From Chloroflexota bacterium (lineage in GTDB: Bacteria > Chloroflexota > Anaerolineae > Promineifilales > Promineifilaceae), in the NCBI GenBank assembly GCA_024640485.1, contig JAHEEY010000145.1:1-9793 (forward strand): 9,793 nucleotides of DNA, given 5' to 3'. Position numbers and translations under genes: made by a program. Every line of letters begins with the position of its first letter. Position 1 is the stretch's first letter. The notes beneath the pieces are model-generated. The model worked only from the letters and a program-made list of their open reading frames with translations, was not told where the DNA came from and searched no databases. Below, piece by piece: positions 6,558 to 9,793 of this stretch.

Positions 6558-7511
6558 CTATGATTTCAGCCCATGCAGCTGTGCCGGACTGCCCTGGGCC
6601 AGCATCCCCTCCAACGCCGTCCGGTTGGGCAGCGAGTTCTGAGCCCCCATCTTCTCCACCGCCAGACAGCCGGCGGCATTCCCCCAGGCGATCGCTTCAG
6701 AGATGGGCCTGCCCTCCGCCAGGGCGGCGGCGAAGCCGCCCACAAAGGCATCCCCGGCAGCGGTGGTGTCGATGACATTCTTGGGCGTGAAGGCTGGGAA
6801 CAGGGTCAGCTGGCCCTTCTGAGCCAGCAGCGCTCCCTGTTCGCCCAGGGTCATGATCACGCTGCCCACGCCGGTCTGGACCAGATGCTCAGCCGCCTGT
6901 TCCAGCTCGCTCTGACTGTCGCAGGAATGGTTGGTCAGCAGCGCCGTCTCATTCTCGTTGGGGATAATCACATCCACCAGGGCCAGCAGCTCGGCGGTCA
7001 GCAGCTGGGCCGGGGCAGGGTTCAAGATCACCAGGGTGTCGTTCTCTTTGGCCAATTTGGCGGCGGCGCGTACCGTTTCCATGGGCACTTCCAGCTGCAG
7101 CAGCAGTACCGATGCTGATCGGATCAGGTCAACAGCAGCGGCAACATCTTCAGGGGAGAGCTTGCCGTTGGCCCCCGGGGCCACCACCGTGCTGCTTTGG
7201 CCGACCATGTCTACCGAGGTCAGCGCTACTCCGCTGGACGAAAGCTGGTCCCGGGTCACATGGCTGACGTCAACGCCGGCGATAATCAAGTTGTCGATCA
7301 TCTTACCGGCGAACAGGTCGTTTCCCACCCGGCCGACCATCGACACGCTGCCGCCCAGGCGGGCAGCTGCCACCGCTTGATTGGCCCCTTTGCCGCCGGG
7401 AATGGTCCGCAGATCGCCGCCGATCACCGTTTCTCCCGGGTTTGGTATCCGCCGGACGCTGGACACCAGGTCCATATTGAGACTGCCAACAACAGTGATT
7501 TTCGCTGTCAT
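6558..7511 (-). CDS. rbsK: Ribokinase-like PfkB-family sugar kinase
   Basis: This 317-aa cytoplasmic kinase probably phosphorylates D-ribose to ribose-5-phosphate using ATP, feeding the pentose phosphate pathway and nucleotide synthesis. It opens with the strand ITVVGSLNMDLV. The substrate-site motif GGKGANQ is at 39-45. The NxxE magnesium/phosphate motif is N185/E188 in PNENE. The second PfkB signature is DTTAAGDAF (248-256), with D254 as the expected catalytic base and TTAAG as the anion hole. The length fits ribokinase (about 305-315 aa). I chose the ATG at 7511 because the protein fold begins there and GGAG lies 10 nt upstream. The frame is open to a TTG at 7571, but those 20 residues look unlike the family and would begin almost at the predicted transcription start. 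Related PfkB kinases for other sugars or nucleosides cannot be excluded. It diverges from the methyltransferase gene. Confidence 0.9.
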   Translation of the reverse strand: MTAKITVVGSLNMDLVSSVRRIPNPGETVIGGDLRTIPGGKGANQAVAAARLGGSVSMVGRVGNDLFAGKMIDNLIIAGVDVSHVTRDQLSSSGVALTSVDMVGQSSTVVAPGANGKLSPEDVAAAVDLIRSASVLLLQLEVPMETVRAAAKLAKENDTLVILNPAPAQLLTAELLALVDVIIPNENETALLTNHSCDSQSELEQAAEHLVQTGVGSVIMTLGEQGALLAQKGQLTLFPAFTPKNVIDTTAAGDAFVGGFAAALAEGRPISEAIAWGNAAGCLAVEKMGAQNSLPNRTALEGMLAQGSPAQLHGLKS

Positions 7512-7582
7512 GCGCCACACGCTCCATGATTGGTTTAAAGCTTGAACGGCTCCGCTGCTGCCCCTCATCAACGGGTAACTTG

Positions 7583-7611
7583 AGTGTAATAGAAGCAGTG
7601 GGCGGTGTCAA
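7583..7611 (-). promoter_or_regulatory. Promoter of the ribokinase-like gene
   Basis: On the minus strand, a consensus -35 TTGACA (7606-7611) is spaced 17 nt from TACACT (7583-7588; 4 of 6). Initiation near 7576 gives a leader of about 65 nt. The -35 lies in ATTGACAC, the same 8-mer that forms each arm of the palindrome at 7677-7695. A regulator of that palindrome might therefore also touch this promoter. Confidence 0.55.
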
Positions 7612-7676
7612 TCCGCTGTGAATCGGATAATTCCTCCAATTACGATTACTGCCGCCGGCTAGAGTGCCGGAACGGC

Positions 7677-7695
7677 GTGTCAATTCCATTGACAC
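7677..7695. promoter_or_regulatory. 19-bp palindrome, candidate repressor operator
   Basis: GTGTCAAT-TCC-ATTGACAC is a perfect 8-bp inverted repeat with a 3-bp centre. The right arm contains the whole -35 hexamer of the plus-strand promoter at 7689-7716. A dimeric regulator bound here would block polymerase. The responsible protein is not encoded in this window. Confidence 0.6.
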
Positions 7696-7716
7696 TCGAG
7701 CGCAAGGAAGTATAAT
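7689..7716 (+). promoter_or_regulatory. Near-perfect sigma70 promoter for the methyltransferase gene
   Basis: A consensus -35 TTGACA (7689-7694) and a consensus -10 TATAAT (7711-7716) are separated by 16 nt, one short of optimal. Initiation near 7723 leaves a leader of about 225 nt before the methyltransferase ATG at 7949. Such a strong core promoter with a palindrome over its -35 suggests a gene that is repressed until needed. Confidence 0.75.
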
Positions 7717-7744
7717 TTCTCTGCTGCTCAATATGTGAAACAGT

Positions 7745-7794
7745 GTTGCGCAATGTGCAACAGCTGTGACCTACGGGCAGCGTCAATTGGCGCT
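7745..7794 (+). repeat. Two imperfect palindromes in the methyltransferase leader
   Basis: GTTGCGCAATGTGCAAC (7745-7761) is an odd-centred palindrome with one off-centre mismatched pair. AGCGTCAATTGGCGCT (7779-7794) is a 16-bp near-palindrome with one mismatched pair and a CAATTG core. Both lie just downstream of the predicted transcription start, where a repressor roadblock or RNA structure could act. GGCAGC (7776-7781) could instead pair with GCTGCC (7810-7815), which would be mutually exclusive with the second palindrome. Function unknown. Confidence 0.35.
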
Positions 7795-7871
7795 TCAAAT
7801 CAGGAGGAAGCTGCCTCACCGCCGGAAGATTGATTGGGTTGGACCAAAATTCAGATTCACAACTTGATTGT

Positions 7872-7896
7872 CAGCCGAGCCTTGACGGCCCGGCTG
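7872..7896 (+). promoter_or_regulatory. Hairpin shortly upstream of the methyltransferase start
   Basis: CAGCCGAGCC and GGCCCGGCTG pair with one mismatch around a 5-nt loop (TTGAC), ending about 50 nt before the start codon at 7949. No T-tract follows, so it is not an ordinary terminator. It may influence translation or be incidental to the GC-rich sequence. Confidence 0.35.
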
Positions 7897-7948
7897 CCGT
7901 TTCCGCGATATGGGTTGCTTGTTCCGTCATAAAGGGGAAGAAATCGTC

Positions 7949-9439
7949 ATGAAACCACGCCGCAAGAGCCGCCGCAGCCAACGTCAAACTTTATCCCAGG
8001 TCTCGGCCTCGCTGCCCGATCTGCCGCACATCCGTCCCAAACTGACCATGCTGGAGCGGGAAGACCGCCTCCGTCTGCATCAGGCATCGCTCCACATTCT
8101 GCGGGAGATTGGCGTGCAAGTGCACAGCCCTAAAGCGCTGGAGATTCTGCGTAAAGGGGGGGCTGCCGTCTCCGGTGAGAATGTCAAGTTCTCGTCGTCT
8201 CTGGTAGAGTGGGCCCTGGCCTCAGCCCCCAGCAAGTTTAACCTGTACAAACGGGGGACCAGTGAAGTGGCCTTGAAGCTGGATGGCGAGGAAGTATATT
8301 TCGGCCCGGGGTCGGACACCTTCCGTTATCTGGATCCCCGCACCGGCACCCGCCACAACTTCTCCTTGGGCGACATCAGCGAATGCTACCGGCTGTGCGA
8401 CGCCCTGCCGGAAATCGGCTTCATCATGTCCATCGGTGTCCCCCGGGACGTGCCTCAGGAGAACTACTACCGCCACCAATTCGCCGCCATGCTGCGCAAC
8501 AGCACCAAACCGATCGTGATTGTCTGCGACAGCCGTGAAGATATGGAAGCCAACACCATGATGGCCGCCGCCGCCGCCGGCGGTTTGGACAAGCTGTCTG
8601 AGTACCCCACTATCTTGCTCTATTCGGAGCCTTCCACGCCGCTGCAGCACTCCTTCGAAGCGGCCGAAAAGCTGCTGTTCTGCGCCGAAAACCGCATCCC
8701 GGTGACCCATTCGCCGGCGCCGATGATGGGCGGCACCGCCCCCATCACCCTGGCAGGGGCTGTGGCCCTGGGCAACGCCGAAATGCTCAGCGGCCTGGTG
8801 ATGCACCAGCTGTGCAACCCCGGCGCCCCCTTCCTCTACGGCCACGGCGTTCACCATCTTGACATGCAGACCATGGTCAGCGTCTACGGCGCCCCCGAGT
8901 ACCAGTTGGCCCGGGTGATGGCGGCAGAGATGGGCCGTTTCTACAACATGCCGGTGTGGGGATACGCTGGTCACAGCGACAGCAAAGTGCTCGACGGACA
9001 GGCTGCCGTCGATGCCCAATTCTCGGTACAGACGGCGCTGATGGCCAAGACCAATCTGAACCACGATGTCGGTTATCTGGAGTCTGGCTTGACCAATTCC
9101 CCAGAGCTGATGGTGCTGACCAACGAGATCATCTCCCAGACCCGCCGCTTCACCGCCGGTGTCCGGCTGGATGACGAAGCATTGGCCTTAGACGTCATCG
9201 CCGACGTCGGCCCTGGCGGCGAATTCCTGAGCCACGAACACTCTCTGGCCCATTGGCGCGAATTGTGGCTGCCCCAAATCTTCGACCGGCAGCGGCTGGA
9301 AACCTGGGAACAGCAGGGTTCCAAGAGCGTCAACGACCGGCTGCGGGAAGTCACCATCGCTTTGATGGACGAGCATAAGGTCGAACCGCTGTCCGATTCG
9401 GTGGACAGCGAACTGGATCGGATTCTAGCCGGCGAGTAG
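7949..9439 (+). CDS. MttB-family corrinoid methyltransferase, non-pyrrolysine type
   Basis: This 496-aa protein is related to trimethylamine methyltransferase MttB. The family moves a methyl group from a methylated amine to a corrinoid protein. It has the arginine-rich N-terminus common in the family (KPRRKSRRSQRQ), the helix-rich segment LHQASLHILREIGVQVHSP (43-61), the glycine-rich GTAPITLAGAVALGNAE (262-278), YGAPEYQLARVMAAEMGRFYNMP (313-335) and AGHSDSKVLDGQAA (340-353). LESGLTNSPELMVLTNEI (377-394) and the terminal DR...W...G / EH..EPL pattern also fit. True trimethylamine enzymes use pyrrolysine at an in-frame amber codon. Here the frame is read through without one, so a quaternary amine such as glycine betaine, proline betaine or carnitine is likelier. 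I chose the ATG at 7949 because AGGGGA lies 10 nt upstream; the in-frame ATG at 7910 has no ribosome site. No corrinoid protein is encoded in the window. Confidence 0.9.
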   Translation: MKPRRKSRRSQRQTLSQVSASLPDLPHIRPKLTMLEREDRLRLHQASLHILREIGVQVHSPKALEILRKGGAAVSGENVKFSSSLVEWALASAPSKFNLYKRGTSEVALKLDGEEVYFGPGSDTFRYLDPRTGTRHNFSLGDISECYRLCDALPEIGFIMSIGVPRDVPQENYYRHQFAAMLRNSTKPIVIVCDSREDMEANTMMAAAAAGGLDKLSEYPTILLYSEPSTPLQHSFEAAEKLLFCAENRIPVTHSPAPMMGGTAPITLAGAVALGNAEMLSGLVMHQLCNPGAPFLYGHGVHHLDMQTMVSVYGAPEYQLARVMAAEMGRFYNMPVWGYAGHSDSKVLDGQAAVDAQFSVQTALMAKTNLNHDVGYLESGLTNSPELMVLTNEIISQTRRFTAGVRLDDEALALDVIADVGPGGEFLSHEHSLAHWRELWLPQIFDRQRLETWEQQGSKSVNDRLREVTIALMDEHKVEPLSDSVDSELDRILAGE

Positions 9440-9479
9440 TCGGACTATTCTCTGCGGACATCGCCAATAACGGTCCTGC

Positions 9480-9515
9480 CGGCGGTGCAGCTTCTCCCCA
9501 GAGGCTGAACCGCCG
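9480..9515 (+). repeat. Hairpin downstream of the methyltransferase gene
   Basis: CGGCGGT (9480-9486) pairs with ACCGCCG (9509-9515), and CAGC (9488-9491) with GCTG (9504-9507), leaving one G/A mismatch and a 12-nt loop. It lies 40 nt after the stop codon and lacks a T-tract. It may be a 3'-end processing or stability structure between two genes of one operon. Confidence 0.45.
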
Positions 9516-9519
9516 TCAA

Positions 9520-9538
9520 GAGCGCTCCGCAAGCGCTC
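9520..9538 (+). repeat. Second hairpin in the intergenic gap
   Basis: GAGCGCT and AGCGCTC form a perfect 7-bp stem around CCGCA. It follows the hairpin at 9480-9515 by 4 nt, giving two tandem stems. No T-tract follows, so readthrough into the oxidoreductase gene is plausible. Confidence 0.45.
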
Positions 9539-9549
9539 ACCTGTCGTGT

Positions 9550-9563
9550 CCCACTGCAGTGGG
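9550..9563. promoter_or_regulatory. Perfect 14-bp palindrome CCCACTGCAGTGGG
   Basis: The sequence equals its own reverse complement and ends 43 nt before the oxidoreductase start. With no loop it suits a dimeric DNA-binding protein better than an RNA hairpin. I see no convincing -35/-10 pair next to it. Confidence 0.4.
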
Positions 9564-9606
9564 CCCCAGCCAGCCGAAACACCTCTCCAGCTGGCGCAGG
9601 AGCAGT

Positions 9607-9793
9607 ATGAAACTATCATCCGAAGCTGAGATCAACCGATCCCAAGATGATCCGGAGATGATCGCCACCATCTGCGGTGTCTGCGACGGCGCTTGCGGCG
9701 TGGCCACCCATATGGACCAGGGCCAGCTCCAGCGGGTGACGCCGCTCTCCAGCCATCCTCAGGGGATCGTCTGTCCTCGGGGCCAGCAGGCCC
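9607..9793 (+). CDS. Molybdopterin oxidoreductase, N-terminal part (cut by window edge)
   Basis: The first 62 residues hold an iron-sulfur ligand pattern C23-x2-C26-x3-C30-x25-C56 followed by PRG. This is the N-terminal 4Fe-4S domain of the DMSO reductase/formate dehydrogenase superfamily, in which electrons pass between the molybdenum cofactor and external partners. After the last cysteine this family has a K or R (CxKG/CxRG); here it is R58. There is no twin-arginine signal before the motif, which suggests a cytoplasmic enzyme. The start has AGGAG 5 nt upstream (9597-9601). It follows the methyltransferase gene by 167 nt on the same strand, so co-expression is plausible. The substrate cannot be told from the visible part. 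Confidence 0.85.
   Translation, partial: MKLSSEAEINRSQDDPEMIATICGVCDGACGVATHMDQGQLQRVTPLSSHPQGIVCPRGQQA

Noticed and set aside
7303..7731. A minus-strand open frame running from the divergent promoter region into the ribokinase-like gene
   Set aside because: It is in a different frame from the kinase motifs, covers both promoters and the palindrome, and has no recognisable domain.
8564..8583. A GCC-triplet run
   Set aside because: It encodes an alanine-rich helix (MMAAAAAGG) within the methyltransferase and is a codon-level repeat, not a separate element.
8222..9064. A minus-strand open frame of 280 codons opposite the methyltransferase
   Set aside because: The His/Gly/Val-rich composition is the mirror of the coding strand, and no motif or ribosome site supports it.
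7949..9439. Search for an in-frame amber (pyrrolysine) codon in the MttB homologue
   Set aside because: The frame is continuous from ATG to the terminal TAG with no internal TAG, and the C-terminal family motifs are already complete before it.
9540..9580. CCACTG near the corrinoid-related gene, considered as a B12-box of a cobalamin riboswitch
   Set aside because: The GCC before ACTG is missing, the surrounding conserved blocks of the riboswitch are absent, and the sequence is better explained as the 14-bp palindrome.

Overview
The window is about 9.8 kb of moderately high-GC bacterial chromosome. It carries seven recognisable protein genes and no RNA genes, insertion sequences or CRISPR arrays. 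Clear AGGAG-type ribosome binding sites, sigma70-like promoters, a lipoprotein-anchored solute-binding protein and the flavour of the protein families suggest an environmental bacterium, perhaps a Chloroflexota lineage such as Anaerolineae or Caldilineae. The taxonomic guess is inference from protein style only. Four of the five complete genes end in TAG, so UAG is probably an ordinary stop codon here.

Left part, minus strand (1-4533). This is an AfuA/FbpA-type ABC importer operon, transcribed leftwards. A good promoter (4332-4360) and a roughly 160-nt leader precede a lipoprotein solute-binding protein (3128-4165). Two intergenic hairpins follow, then a fused double-domain permease (687-2954) and, 4 nt later, the ATPase (682 to beyond the left edge). 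The family is usually labelled 'iron(III) transport', but the binding protein lacks the expected tyrosine pair. The permease carries an extra hydrophobic block of about 170 residues in its second half.

Middle, minus strand (4488-6557). A DeaD/CsdA-like DEAD-box RNA helicase with an RG-rich linker and a DbpA-type RNA-binding domain ends at a textbook intrinsic terminator. Its leader is long and structured. It contains a strong extended -10 promoter, a terminator-like hairpin downstream of that promoter, a second hairpin, and a possible 19-codon upstream ORF whose stop overlaps the helicase start.

Right part (6558-9793). A ribokinase-family sugar kinase (minus strand) and an MttB-family corrinoid methyltransferase (plus strand) diverge from a promoter region of about 440 bp. 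A 19-bp palindrome there overlaps the -35 box of a near-perfect promoter pointing at the methyltransferase. The kinase promoter uses the same ATTGACAC sequence in its -35 region. The methyltransferase has no in-frame amber codon, so it belongs with the non-pyrrolysine homologues that act on quaternary amines such as glycine betaine. After a structured gap of 167 nt comes the start of a molybdopterin oxidoreductase with a CxxCxxxC...C iron-sulfur motif. The gene pair hints at a methylated-amine or one-carbon oxidation pathway that continues past the right edge.
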